Positions 7,474 through 20,074 of a DNA stretch of 55,643 nt are shown here, in pieces. Numbering within the stretch: position 1 is the stretch's first letter; every line of letters starts with the position of its first letter. A program made the translations under genes and the position numbers. The notes beneath the pieces were generated by a model. The model was given only the letters and a program-made list of their open reading frames with translations, did not search any database and was not told where the DNA came from. Location: the NCBI GenBank assembly GCA_017461775.1, contig JAFTXD010000112.1, forward strand, positions 1 to 55,643. The letters are read 5' to 3'. The DNA is from Lachnospiraceae bacterium (GTDB lineage Bacteria > Bacillota > Clostridia > Lachnospirales > Lachnospiraceae).

Positions 7474-8658
7474 TTGGATATTCCATTGAGAAGAGAACGT
7501 TTTGTGGGAAGAAAATCGTATAAAGCCTTGCTTTTGACCATTGCCATATTGGTGTGCAATATTCCGACCGTTTCCTATGCAACCGGCTCCACCCTGCAGC
7601 AGATTCAGCAGCAGGAGCAGCTTAAGAATGAGCTGGAGCAGGAAAACAAGGAGAACAAGGAAGACCTCAAGGATTTAAAGGGGGAGCAGAAGTCCTTAAA
7701 GCAGAAGCTTGAGGAACTGAACACGGAACTGGAAGCGGTGAGTCAGCGTCTGGAAGAGTTAGAGGATCAGATTGAGGCAAAGGAAGCGGAGATTGCGGAT
7801 ACGCAGGCGAAGCTAACGGAGGCTCGGGAGACGGAAAGCTGGCAGTACGACTGTATGGAGAAGCAGATACAGTTCAATTACATACGGGGAGAAAAGAAGA
7901 TTTTTGAAGCAATTTTCTCTGCGGGAAGCTTTGCGAATATGTTGAATCAGGCAGTGTATTTTGAAAGTATCGCCGCTTATAATGCGGAAATGCTGGACAA
8001 TATCATTGCTACCAGAGAATATATTGAGTCCGAGGAAGCACGGCTGCAGGAGGAGAATGAGGCTCTGAGTGTATTGCAGCTTCTGGCGGAAAATGAGAAA
8101 AATAAAGTAATGGAGCTGATTACCCAGACCAGCAGTACCATTGCTGACTATGCGGATCAGATTTCCGATGTGGAAGCGGATATCAAAGCCAAGGAAGATG
8201 AGCTGAAGCAGGTGGAAGAGGATTTGGATGCCCTTAAGAAGAAATATGAGGAAGAACTGGCGATGTCCCAGTTGGCTGCTAATTCTGCCTGGAGAGATAT
8301 TTCCGAAGTGCAGTTCGCGGAAGGGGACAGATACCTTCTGGCCAACCTCATATATTGTGAGGCCGGAGGTGAGCCTTATGCAGGACAGCTGGCGGTGGGA
8401 GCGGTAGTAATTAATCGTGTGCTCAGTAGCAGGTATCCCGATACAGTGGTGGGGGTAATCTACCAGAGAAAGCAGTTTTCACCGGTGGGAAGCGGACGTC
8501 TGGCATATGCACTTGCGAATAATAAAGCCACGGCAAATTGCTACAAGGCAGCGGACGAGGCCATGGCCGGTGTTACCAACGTGGGGAACTGTGTATACTT
8601 CCGGACTCCCATAGAAGGGCTTACCGGTATCTCCATTGGAGGCCACATCTTTTATTGA
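7474..8658 (+). CDS. Secreted coiled-coil protein with SleB-type cell-wall hydrolase domain
   Basis: The protein has a signal peptide ending near VSYA, then a long coiled coil rich in Glu/Lys/Leu (about residues 38-115 and 200-265) like the N-terminus of CwlO/PcsB-type hydrolases. A C-terminal Hydrolase_2 (SleB-type lytic transglycosylase) domain spans about 285-394. Its probable catalytic acid is Glu296 in CEAGGEPYAGQLAVG. The start is uncertain: TTG 7474 abuts AAGGA with no spacing, so TTG 7486 or GTG 7504 (which gives an ideal signal peptide) may be used. The combination suggests a regulated peptidoglycan hydrolase for growth, division or germination. Confidence 0.82.
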   Translation: MDIPLRRERFVGRKSYKALLLTIAILVCNIPTVSYATGSTLQQIQQQEQLKNELEQENKENKEDLKDLKGEQKSLKQKLEELNTELEAVSQRLEELEDQIEAKEAEIADTQAKLTEARETESWQYDCMEKQIQFNYIRGEKKIFEAIFSAGSFANMLNQAVYFESIAAYNAEMLDNIIATREYIESEEARLQEENEALSVLQLLAENEKNKVMELITQTSSTIADYADQISDVEADIKAKEDELKQVEEDLDALKKKYEEELAMSQLAANSAWRDISEVQFAEGDRYLLANLIYCEAGGEPYAGQLAVGAVVINRVLSSRYPDTVVGVIYQRKQFSPVGSGRLAYALANNKATANCYKAADEAMAGVTNVGNCVYFRTPIEGLTGISIGGHIFY

Positions 8659-8756
8659 TGTTTAGAAACTGTTCAGAGCGCCATTCGCAATACATATTTT
8701 TGAAATTTGCATTGAGCGGAATAGTTATACAAAATACAGATATGCGAGGAATACGT

Positions 8757-10535
8757 ATGGATAGTATGAGTAGTGTGCAGAGAAAAGGCAAGAACAGAAT
8801 ATTTGACTGTGAGCTTCATATCAGGCAGGATATGACGGTAGCTTATGCGTCAGAGGGATACTATCAGTTTGTAGACACAAAATCCTCTCTTCCTGTGACC
8901 GATTTTCTGGGTCCGGAGGGAGTGGAGCTTTTAAAGGGAATTGATGGTCTGTTAAAGGAGCCGAAGGAGTGTATCACAACCATAGATAATCTGAATGGAA
9001 AGGTGCACAATATCTTTTTTCATGTGGAGAATTCTGCCCGTATGGAGGTGGAAGGTGAGCACCTTTATAGAGCATATATGTATGATTATAAGCAGTTGAA
9101 GGCTCGTAATAACAAGGCAGAGGAGTGGCTGGTGAAGTATCGTAACTTCCTTAGCTGGTCAAAACTCTTTTTCTTTGAATACAATATTAACACCAATAAT
9201 TTTATTGTATACAGATATTCCAGTGAAAAAGCGACACAGATGGTGAATGCGGATTTAGATGAGCTTTTCATGGGAAGAAAGGAAAGTGTGAAACGTGATT
9301 TTGCGGAGATTGAGCAGATGAATCGTTTTGTGACCTATCTGAAGGAAGGAACCATGTCCTTTGAGATGGAGTTTACCAAGGCCCGGGGTGAGGGTGAGGT
9401 TCCCTGTAAGGTGTATGGCGCACAGATGAGAACCGATATTAACCTTATGATAGGTGTGTTCCAGCCAATCAACCAGAGCGAGGAAGAGGAGGAAGAATAT
9501 TTCCTGAAGACCTCTTCCAAGGATGCGGCAACCGGACTCCTTAATAAGAGTGCCGCCGCAGAATTTTCTTTGGAGCAGCTTCGTAAAAATGATGGCAAGG
9601 TTCGCTGGATTGTCATGATGGATATTGATGACTTTAAATTCATCAATGATACCTATGGTCATCTTTTCGGAGACGAGGTCATCAGCCGTATGGCCACCAT
9701 CGCCAAGAAAACCCTGGGAAGACGGGGAATTGTAGGACGCTTCGGTGGTGATGAGTTCTATCTTTTCATTGATGGCATTGAAGAAAGAGAAGAGATTCGC
9801 AATTTCTTAAAGACTATGGTGCGTGGCTTCTATTATGAGTTTGCGCCCAATTTGAAGGTGACAGCATCCATCGGCGTTTCCAAGTATCCGGACGATGGTA
9901 CGGATTATGAGGTGCTGATGAGCAAGGCAGATAAAGCATTATACATTGCCAAGGAGAAGGGAAAGAATCGCCATATTATTTATGATGAGAAGCTTCATGG
10001 CTCCTATGAGCAGAGTGATAAGCATTTAAATGCAGTAAAATACAGTATTTCCAAGGAGAAGAAAACCAAGGCACTCAGCGAGTTCTTCTGTGGTCTCACC
10101 GTAAGTGGCGTGGATTACCTGAAAGAGGAAGGTGTACTTCCCGCAGTATGTCAGGTGCTGGATATTGATGCCATCTCCGTATGTACGGATTATGGACGCA
10201 GCTATGTGTGTGGTACGGAGGATCATCTCTTAGGCAGAAACGGTGTATATGGTCTGTTCCAGAACGAGAGATATCTGCGTCTCTTTGGTAAGGATGGTGT
10301 ATACATAGAGAACAAGGCGGCCAAGCTGGTGTCCGTGATGCCGGACTTATACGTGGAGTTTAAAAAGAGTGATATCGGCGCTACCATTCAGTGTATGGGA
10401 AAGGTGGACGGAAAGCCCCATTCCTGGGTATCCTTCAGCGTGCTGGGAACCAGCCGTAAATGGAATGATTCCGATATTGAGCTTTTGACTATTGTCGGAA
10501 AATGTATTTGTAATCTTCTGGATAGAAAAGCATAA
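8757..10535 (+). CDS. GGDEF-domain diguanylate cyclase with PAS-like and GAF-like flanks
   Basis: The 592-residue protein starts at ATG 8757 with CGAGGA six bases upstream; the longer frame overlapping the preceding gene is not used. A PAS-like N-terminal sensor (to about residue 245) leads to a GGDEF domain of about 165 residues, with the intact active motif RFGGDEF at 328-334 and DIDDFKFINDTYGH before it. The usual RxxD product-inhibition site is absent just upstream of GGDEF. A GAF-like domain (about 425-592) ends the chain. No membrane segment is seen, so it should be a cytoplasmic c-di-GMP synthase tuned by small ligands. Confidence 0.88.
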   Translation: MDSMSSVQRKGKNRIFDCELHIRQDMTVAYASEGYYQFVDTKSSLPVTDFLGPEGVELLKGIDGLLKEPKECITTIDNLNGKVHNIFFHVENSARMEVEGEHLYRAYMYDYKQLKARNNKAEEWLVKYRNFLSWSKLFFFEYNINTNNFIVYRYSSEKATQMVNADLDELFMGRKESVKRDFAEIEQMNRFVTYLKEGTMSFEMEFTKARGEGEVPCKVYGAQMRTDINLMIGVFQPINQSEEEEEEYFLKTSSKDAATGLLNKSAAAEFSLEQLRKNDGKVRWIVMMDIDDFKFINDTYGHLFGDEVISRMATIAKKTLGRRGIVGRFGGDEFYLFIDGIEEREEIRNFLKTMVRGFYYEFAPNLKVTASIGVSKYPDDGTDYEVLMSKADKALYIAKEKGKNRHIIYDEKLHGSYEQSDKHLNAVKYSISKEKKTKALSEFFCGLTVSGVDYLKEEGVLPAVCQVLDIDAISVCTDYGRSYVCGTEDHLLGRNGVYGLFQNERYLRLFGKDGVYIENKAAKLVSVMPDLYVEFKKSDIGATIQCMGKVDGKPHSWVSFSVLGTSRKWNDSDIELLTIVGKCICNLLDRKA

Positions 10536-10545
10536 AAGAAAAAGA

Positions 10546-10572
10546 ACCTCGGGTCTAGAGCCCGAGGTTTTC
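10546..10572. terminator. Bidirectional terminator between the GGDEF gene and the DUF402 gene
   Basis: ACCTCGGG (10546-10553) pairs with CCCGAGGT (10561-10568), flanked by A-rich and T-rich tails. It lies between convergent genes and overlaps the end of the DUF402 frame. Confidence 0.85.
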
Positions 10573-11034
10573 TAATGTAACCTGTAATTGGTCGAATTTA
10601 TCTTTGTAAATATAGGTGAGTAACACGTTTAGCTGATTTAAGGAGGCATGGAGCTGGTTATCGGTAATCATGCCGCTCTCGTGGGCATGGGCAAGCTCGT
10701 CCAAATCCACCACCTTACAGCGGCCGTCGGGATAGACAATTACATCTGCCAGAAGGTCGGTCATGGTCAGAACTTTGGCAGCAGCATCATAATCAAATTG
10801 GGCGATGTCGCAGTACCAGTAAAGAAGAGTGCCATCGTGCCGGTAAAATTTACTGATTTTGAAGCCCTTTTGCAGAAAATAGCAGGAAGAACCTCTGGCA
10901 AAGGTACTTTTGGGATTTAAAGTCTGCCATTTGGTAATAATATGCTCATCATCCTGATGGATAATGATATCATCCTTTAATAAGATACATTCATCGGGAA
11001 TATAACGTTTACGAAAAATCTGTAGTTTCTCCAT
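10555..11034 (-). CDS. DUF402 family protein
   Basis: The 159-residue protein carries the DUF402 pattern: YWYCDIAQFDYD, then LLADVIVYPDGRCKVVDLDEL, with the acidic residues thought to bind a metal in the related nucleoside di/triphosphatases (Ntdp) and FomD. The role is probably phosphate-ester hydrolysis, but the substrate cannot be read from sequence. The start follows AGGAGGAATTTACC. It sits alone, facing the GGDEF gene and divergent from the ATP synthase operon. Confidence 0.78.
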   Translation of the reverse strand: MEKLQIFRKRYIPDECILLKDDIIIHQDDEHIITKWQTLNPKSTFARGSSCYFLQKGFKISKFYRHDGTLLYWYCDIAQFDYDAAAKVLTMTDLLADVIVYPDGRCKVVDLDELAHAHESGMITDNQLHASLNQLNVLLTYIYKDKFDQLQVTLENLGL

Positions 11035-11134
11035 GGTAAATTCCTCCTATGCAACTGTATAGTAAAATACTACTCCAGCGGATGGAATTTTTCAACAAAT
11101 TAATGGAAAATTCACGAAAAAAGCACTGTTTTGC

Positions 11135-11163
11135 TAGACTTATTTGGCAAAAATGAGTATAAT
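11135..11163 (+). promoter_or_regulatory. Promoter of the ATP synthase operon
   Basis: TAGACT (11135-11140), 17 bases and a perfect TATAAT (11158-11163). The expected start point is about 11170, at or next to the first base of the first atp start codon. Confidence 0.7.
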
Positions 11164-11170
11164 TTGTGGT

Positions 11171-11464
11171 ATGAGAAAAAGAAAAACAGACTACCGGCCT
11201 GTGCAACGTGCTATGGCCATGATCAGCCAGTTTGGCATTAATATGATTGTTCCCATCTGCCTGATGTCCGCTCTGGGCATATGGTTGGATGAAAAACTGG
11301 GGACCTCTTACCTGATGGTAGTGCTTTTCTTTGTGGGGGCTATCGCCGGATTCCGTAACGTATATATTATCATGAAGAGTTTCTGGAAGCTGCCGGAGAA
11401 AGAAAAGGCAAAGGAATCGAAGGAGAGGGAGCAAAAAGATGCTGGAAAAAATCAAAGCACTTAA
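11171..11464 (+). CDS. atpZ: ATP synthase-associated membrane protein AtpZ (ATPase gene 1)
   Basis: The 97-residue protein has two membrane segments (roughly 22-42 and 50-70) and the AtpZ pattern MISQFGINMIVPICL..GIWLDEKLGTSYLM. AtpZ is thought to work with AtpI in ATP synthase assembly or ion homeostasis. I choose ATG 11171 (MRKRKTDYRPVQ) because homologous proteins begin near there. No ribosome binding site precedes it, and the -10 box ends only seven bases upstream, so the mRNA may be leaderless. Its end overlaps the next gene by 26 bases. Confidence 0.83.
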   Translation: MRKRKTDYRPVQRAMAMISQFGINMIVPICLMSALGIWLDEKLGTSYLMVVLFFVGAIAGFRNVYIIMKSFWKLPEKEKAKESKEREQKDAGKNQST

Positions 11465-11876
11465 CAGGGCACTGCTGGAATTGATAATGGGGATTCTGTT
11501 TCTGGGAGTGGTGATTCAGATTGTGGGGCTTTTTGTGACAGCGGAGCCCTGGAAATTCTCTGTAGCCATGTGGCTGGGAGTAGCCGCCGCTGTTGCCAGT
11601 GCGGTGCACATGTATATTTCCCTGGATAAAGCCTTGTCTCTGGGAGCAGGAGCATACAGTGCAGCTACCAGATCCTCCATGATTCGCTATTTTGGGTGGG
11701 CGCTGCTTTTGGCACTTTTAATGCTCACGAAGATTTTTAATCCCATACATGCCTTTATAGGCCTGTTAACCTTGAAAGTAGCGGCGTATTTACAGCCGTT
11801 TACTCATAAATTTTGTAATTTTATTTTTCAGGAGACGGACCCGATTCCCCAGGCAATGCCGGATGAGGAGGAATAA
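11439..11876 (+). CDS. atpI: ATP synthase subunit I-like membrane protein
   Basis: The 145-residue protein has four predicted membrane helices (about 12-34, 40-60, 80-98, 102-122) and an acidic tail ending PDEEE. Position between atpZ and atpB and the helix pattern fit AtpI, proposed as a chaperone for c-ring assembly. Sequence identity to model AtpI is not obvious by eye, so position carries much of the call. GGAGAGGGAG precedes the ATG. It overlaps atpZ by 26 bases, implying coupled translation. Confidence 0.7.
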   Translation: MLEKIKALNRALLELIMGILFLGVVIQIVGLFVTAEPWKFSVAMWLGVAAAVASAVHMYISLDKALSLGAGAYSAATRSSMIRYFGWALLLALLMLTKIFNPIHAFIGLLTLKVAAYLQPFTHKFCNFIFQETDPIPQAMPDEEE

Positions 11877-11916
11877 CCTGAAAAGCTTTTAAATTTCATA
11901 TGAAGGAGGTGAGACA

Positions 11917-12648
11917 ATGGGACATGGACTTTTGTTATCTGCCGCGGAAAACATTGATTTCATGGTGCATGGAATCTTTAAGTATAAGTTTTTCGGTCAT
12001 GAAGTGTGGATAACAACGACACATGTGTCGATTTTGTTTGTCATGCTGATTCTCATCGGTTTTGCAATCGCTGCCAACATTGTTATGCGTAAGGCGACGG
12101 AAATACCCGGCGGATTTCAGAATGTGGTGGAGCTGATTGTGGAGAAGCTGGACGGCATGGTGGAAGGATCGATGGGAAAAGCAGCCCCGAGGTACAGAAA
12201 CTATATTGGAACAGTATTTATTTTTATCCTGTTCAGCAATATATCCGGACTTCTGGGTCTCAGACCACCGACAGCGGACTATGGTGTTACCCTTCCTTTG
12301 GGTCTTTTGACATTTATTCTGATTCATTTTGCACAGTTTAAATATCATTCCCCTAAGGAAATTTTTGTGGGGATGTGTTCACCATTACCGCCATGGCTGC
12401 CAATTTGGTTTGTGGTCAGCCTGATTGGTGAGATTGCAGTTCCGATTTCCTTATCCCTGCGTTTGTTTGCAAACATTTTATCCGGAACCGTAATGATGGC
12501 TCTGATATATGGTTTGCTGGGATGGATTGCTACTGCATGGCCGGCAGCGCTACATGTGTACTTTGATTTGTTCTCCGGAGCAATTCAGACATATGTATTC
12601 TGTATGTTAACAATGACTTATATTTCCGACCAGGTTGGAGATAATTAG
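11917..12648 (+). CDS. atpB: ATP synthase subunit a
   Basis: The 243-residue membrane protein is the F0 stator a subunit. The essential arginine that faces the c-ring is Arg182 in SLSLRLFANILSG. Five to six membrane helices are visible, ending with the conserved QTYVFCMLTMTYI helix. GAAGGAGG precedes the ATG. It heads the structural genes of a complete F-type ATP synthase operon in the usual order B-E-F-H-A-G-D-C. Confidence 0.95.
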   Translation: MGHGLLLSAAENIDFMVHGIFKYKFFGHEVWITTTHVSILFVMLILIGFAIAANIVMRKATEIPGGFQNVVELIVEKLDGMVEGSMGKAAPRYRNYIGTVFIFILFSNISGLLGLRPPTADYGVTLPLGLLTFILIHFAQFKYHSPKEIFVGMCSPLPPWLPIWFVVSLIGEIAVPISLSLRLFANILSGTVMMALIYGLLGWIATAWPAALHVYFDLFSGAIQTYVFCMLTMTYISDQVGDN

Positions 12649-12669
12649 TAAAATTATTTAAAGGAGTGA

Positions 12670-12930
<261 letters not shown>

Positions 12931-12967
12931 TTCTAAGACGATTACTTAGAAGGAATGGAGGTTTTCA

Positions 12968-13497
12968 ATGATCATATTAACGGGAGCAGAGTCCATGGAA
13001 AGATTATTTGACCTGGACTGGCAGCTGATAGCGGATGCTACGCTTATGATTATTGCTATTTTCTTCCTGTTTATTTTATTAAGCTATCTTCTTTTTAATC
13101 CGGCACGTAAGATGCTGCAGGACAGAAAAGATAAGATTAAGAATGAGTTGGAAGAAACTGCGCAGAATCGTGAGGCAGCAGCAAGCTTAAAAAGTGAATA
13201 CGAGGCCAAGCTGGCAGGGGTAAATAAGGAAGCGGAAGCTATCCTTAGCGATGCCAGAAAAAGAGGCCTTGAGAATGAAAATGCAATTATTGCCAAGGCA
13301 AAGGAAGAAGCTGCCCGCATTATGGAGAGAGCCCGCACCGAAGCTGCACTGGAGAAGCAGAAGCTGGCAGATGAAGTGAAGCAGGAAATTATCTCAGTAG
13401 CTTCTGCAATGGCAGGTAAGATTGTGGCAGCATCCATGAATGCACAGGTTCAGGAAGAGCTGCTTGATGAGACTCTGAAGGAATTAGGTGAGGATAC

Positions 13498-13513
<16 letters not shown>
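12968..13513 (+). CDS. atpF: ATP synthase subunit b
   Basis: The 181-residue protein has one N-terminal membrane helix (about residues 20-42) and a long charged coiled coil, as expected for the peripheral stalk. The start ATG 12968 follows TGGAGG at a good distance. The C-terminal 16 bases overlap the atpH start, so the two stalk subunits are translationally coupled. Confidence 0.93.
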
Positions 13514-15580
<2,067 letters not shown>

Positions 15581-15605
15581 ACGCATGAAAGAAAAGGAGT
15601 AGAAT

Positions 15606-16463
15606 ATGGCATCAATGCGTGACATAAAGCGTCGCAAAAGCAGCGTTCAGAGTACGCAGCAGATTACCAAAGCAATGAAGCTTGTTTCTACCGTTAAACT
15701 GCAGCGTGCAAGAGCCGATGCAGAGCGTTCCAAAGCCTATTTTGAATGTATGTACAGTACGGTGAACAGTATTCTGGCAAGAACCGGAGGCGTTGACCAC
15801 AAGTACTTAAGGGAAGCCGAAGCTCCAAAGAAGGCCGTGATTGTTATCACCTCCAACAGAGGTTTGGCCGGCGGCTACAATTCCAATGTTATCAAGATGG
15901 TGAAAAGTCAGGAAGGGTTTGATAAGGACAATGTACTGATTTACGCCATCGGTAATAAGGGGAAGGATGCCCTGGCAAAGGATGGCTATGAGATTAAGAT
16001 GGATTTACCGGAGGTTATGGAGGCTCCATGTTACAGAGATGCCATGCATCTTTGCGATGAGCTTTTAAAGGCTTTCGAAGAGGGAGAAATCGGGGAAATC
16101 TATCTGGCTTACACCGCATTCAAAAATACCGTGAGTCATGTACCCACTCTCTTAAAGCTGTTACCTGTAGAGCCGCAGGAGCTGACAGAGGAGGAAGAGA
16201 GCAAGGCACTGATGAACTTTGAGGCGGAGGAAGAGGACGCGCTGAATATGCTGATTCCAAAATACATTACCAGTCTCATTTACGGTGGCCTCGTAGAGGC
16301 GCTGGCCAGTGAGAATGGTGCCCGTATGCAGGCAATGGATAATGCAACCAGTAACGCGGAAGAAATGATTAGTGATTTGACGCTTAAATATAATAGAGCA
16401 CGTCAGGGCTCTATTACTCAGGAATTAACAGAGATTATCGCCGGAGCGGAAGCTATTTCGTAA
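15606..16463 (+). CDS. atpG: ATP synthase subunit gamma
   Basis: The 285-residue central-shaft subunit shows both terminal helices typical of gamma: MASMRDIKRRKSSVQSTQQI at the start, and ARMQAMDNATSNAEEMI followed by YNRARQGSITQELTEI at the end. Length is normal. AAAGGAG precedes the ATG. Confidence 0.95.
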   Translation: MASMRDIKRRKSSVQSTQQITKAMKLVSTVKLQRARADAERSKAYFECMYSTVNSILARTGGVDHKYLREAEAPKKAVIVITSNRGLAGGYNSNVIKMVKSQEGFDKDNVLIYAIGNKGKDALAKDGYEIKMDLPEVMEAPCYRDAMHLCDELLKAFEEGEIGEIYLAYTAFKNTVSHVPTLLKLLPVEPQELTEEEESKALMNFEAEEEDALNMLIPKYITSLIYGGLVEALASENGARMQAMDNATSNAEEMISDLTLKYNRARQGSITQELTEIIAGAEAIS

Positions 16464-16488
16464 CCGGGGATAAAAGAAAGGATATTAA

Positions 16489-17889
<1,401 letters not shown>

Positions 17890-17906
17890 TCAGAAGGGAA
17901 GGTTTT

Positions 17907-18311
17907 ATGGCATATAATAACTTTACCTTGGAAATCATTACGCCTGACAGAGTATTCTACAAGGGCGAGGCAAAGATGATAGAGATGAATACCTCAGAGG
18001 GCGAAATCGGTGTTTTGCCCGGACATATCCCCATGACAGTTATTGTAAAGCCGGGAATTCTGACCATTTATGAAGCAGACGGAGAAGAGAAGCAGGCTGC
18101 ATTACATGCAGGCTTTGCAGAAATCTTACCGGAAAAGGTAACTCTTCTGGCGGAAATCATTGAATGGCCTGATGAAATCGACAGGGATAGAGCGGAAGCG
18201 GCAAGAATGCGAGCGGAAGAACGCCTTCGCACCGCCACACCGGAAACGGATATACTCAGAGCGCAGACAGCCCTAATGCGAGCAGTGGCGCGTATAGAAG
18301 TTTTAAAGTAA
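17907..18311 (+). CDS. atpC: ATP synthase subunit epsilon
   Basis: The 134-residue subunit has the N-terminal beta-sandwich (LEIITPDRVFYKGEA..EGEIGVLPGHIPM) and the C-terminal helical hairpin that can inhibit F1. It is the last gene of the operon. No hairpin terminator is visible in the 190 bases after it, so read-through into the next genes is possible. Confidence 0.94.
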   Translation: MAYNNFTLEIITPDRVFYKGEAKMIEMNTSEGEIGVLPGHIPMTVIVKPGILTIYEADGEEKQAALHAGFAEILPEKVTLLAEIIEWPDEIDRDRAEAARMRAEERLRTATPETDILRAQTALMRAVARIEVLK

Positions 18312-18502
18312 TGAAGATATTATATTTATTCAGGGACCATTCGCAAATGCATGGCTTCTCGCCGTGTAGATTTGTGTAAACATCCCTTTGCAAACAAGCT
18401 TGCAAGGTATGTTTCCTCAAATCTGTATGTCTCTGAAAAAATTGCACATGGCAAAGATCCTACGGCATATGATATTATAAATGAGAAATCAGGTGGTATC
18501 AT

Positions 18503-18877
18503 ATGGATTTTAACCGTAGGATTTTGCCATTTTATATGACTTATCCGGGGATGGATGGAAAAGAAGGAAATCCCATCCGGGATTTGGAGTACTTTGGACA
18601 GATGTACCCTGACCGCGTGAAGCGGTATCAGAGCAGGGTGATGGAAATGCTGGATAAGATGGATTACGAAGGCAGCATGATTTATGACGAGTATCCCGAC
18701 CGCATCAGTATGGAGAGGATAGCCATGTCCATGGTGGACATATTGCGCAAGGAAGCAAATGAAAGCATGGAGCCCTTGCCGGAAGATGAGCATTTCGAAG
18801 CGCTGATTTATGTGTTATTATGTAATGAGGTGTACAAGAGACGGCACGGGAAAAGGAAAACTTATTGGATTTTCTAG
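18503..18877 (+). CDS. Conserved-looking protein of unknown function (124 residues)
   Basis: The product (MDFNRRILPFYMTYPG...) is rich in Met, Tyr and charged residues and has no membrane segment. AGGTGG lies upstream of the ATG. The N-terminal FYMTYPG and PIRDLEYFGQMYP segments look like an ordered globular domain. I do not recognise the family. It ends 14 bases before the methyltransferase start, so the two are probably co-transcribed; a role linked to that enzyme is possible but unproven. Confidence 0.7.
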   Translation: MDFNRRILPFYMTYPGMDGKEGNPIRDLEYFGQMYPDRVKRYQSRVMEMLDKMDYEGSMIYDEYPDRISMERIAMSMVDILRKEANESMEPLPEDEHFEALIYVLLCNEVYKRRHGKRKTYWIF

Positions 18878-18890
18878 AGGAAATAAGATT

Positions 18891-20051
18891 ATGGAAGAAT
18901 TACAAAAGGTGTTGCAGGAGGTGCTGAATCGAGATTTGGAGCACATTATTCTGAGCAATACTACGGACAAAGAATATGCGACGAAGATTAAAATCAGACC
19001 GGTGGAGCTAAAGGGGGAGCTTCTGTTTCAGCAGACGCTCTACCGTGGCACCCAGGTCTTTCATCATAATTATAATGCAGAGGAAATAGCACAGCAGGTG
19101 ACAGAGGCTCTTTCCGGGAAAATGAAGCAGGCGGAGCTGAAGGGGAATACCCTGCAGGCTACCGTTCTGGTCAGCAAAAAGGGGAAAATGACCGTGAAGG
19201 TAAAGCGTGTAAACGCGCCTGCGGAAAGTAAGAATAGGGATTTGTCCCATAACCGGGAAAAGCAGTACATTCTCCGGGAAGGAGAGCCGGTGGATTTTCT
19301 GGTGGGGCTGGGCGTGCAGACCCCGGAGGGGAAAATTGCCAAAAACCGCTATGATAAATTCCGCCAGATTAACCGTTATCTGGAATTTATCGAGGATATT
19401 CTGGATAAACTTCCAAAGGACAGAACCATTCGCATTATTGATTTTGGTTGTGGCAAATCCTATCTTACCTTTGCCATGTACTATTATCTCCACCAATTGC
19501 AGGGCAGGGATATTGCAGTGACAGGACTGGATTTGAAAAAGGATGTGATTGCCCACTGTAATGAGCTGGCACAGAAGTGCGGGTATGACAAGCTTACCTT
19601 TGAGGTAGGAGATATCAGTACCTATCAGGGAGAGAACAGTGTGGACATGGTAGTGTCCCTTCATGCCTGCGATACCGCCACGGATTATGCCCTGGAAAAG
19701 GCAGTAAAGTGGGGCGCACAGGTAATTTTGGCAGTTCCCTGTTGTCAGCACGAATTGAATCGCCAGATGAAGAACGACCTTCTGGCACCGGTGTTAAAGT
19801 ATGGGCTGATTAAGGAGAAAGTGGCGGCGCTGATTACCGATGCCATCCGTGCCAATCTACTGGAGCAGCAGGGATATGATACCCAGATTCTGGAGTTTAT
19901 CGATATGGAGCATACACCCAAAAATCTGCTGATTCGGGCAGTGAAGAGAAGCGGTGGTGTAAAGAAAAGCATGAAGCCGGGACAGACCACCATAGAGGAG
20001 ACCATGGAGGGATTGCATGTAGACCCTACTTTGGCAAAGCTTCTTAAGTAA
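18891..20051 (+). CDS. Class I SAM-dependent methyltransferase (probable RNA methyltransferase)
   Basis: The 386-residue protein has an N-terminal alpha/beta region (1-150) and a Rossmann methyltransferase domain. Motif I is IIDFGCGKSYLTFA at residues 182-195, with the acidic residue in TGLDLKKD, and later SLHACDTATDYAL and AVPCCQHELN motifs. The latter are typical of the Methyltransf_32 group, related to GSTCD-like and RNA-modifying enzymes. The substrate is not determinable here. I start at ATG 18891, with AGAGG upstream; an in-frame upstream extension overlaps the previous gene and is unlikely. Confidence 0.82.
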   Translation: MEELQKVLQEVLNRDLEHIILSNTTDKEYATKIKIRPVELKGELLFQQTLYRGTQVFHHNYNAEEIAQQVTEALSGKMKQAELKGNTLQATVLVSKKGKMTVKVKRVNAPAESKNRDLSHNREKQYILREGEPVDFLVGLGVQTPEGKIAKNRYDKFRQINRYLEFIEDILDKLPKDRTIRIIDFGCGKSYLTFAMYYYLHQLQGRDIAVTGLDLKKDVIAHCNELAQKCGYDKLTFEVGDISTYQGENSVDMVVSLHACDTATDYALEKAVKWGAQVILAVPCCQHELNRQMKNDLLAPVLKYGLIKEKVAALITDAIRANLLEQQGYDTQILEFIDMEHTPKNLLIRAVKRSGGVKKSMKPGQTTIEETMEGLHVDPTLAKLLK

Positions 20052-20074
20052 TTACGGATATAAGGATAGAAAGA

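Noticed and set aside
18351..18539. Open frame of 62 codons after atpC
   Set aside because: No ribosome binding site; it overlaps the better supported start at 18503 and shows no recognisable domain.
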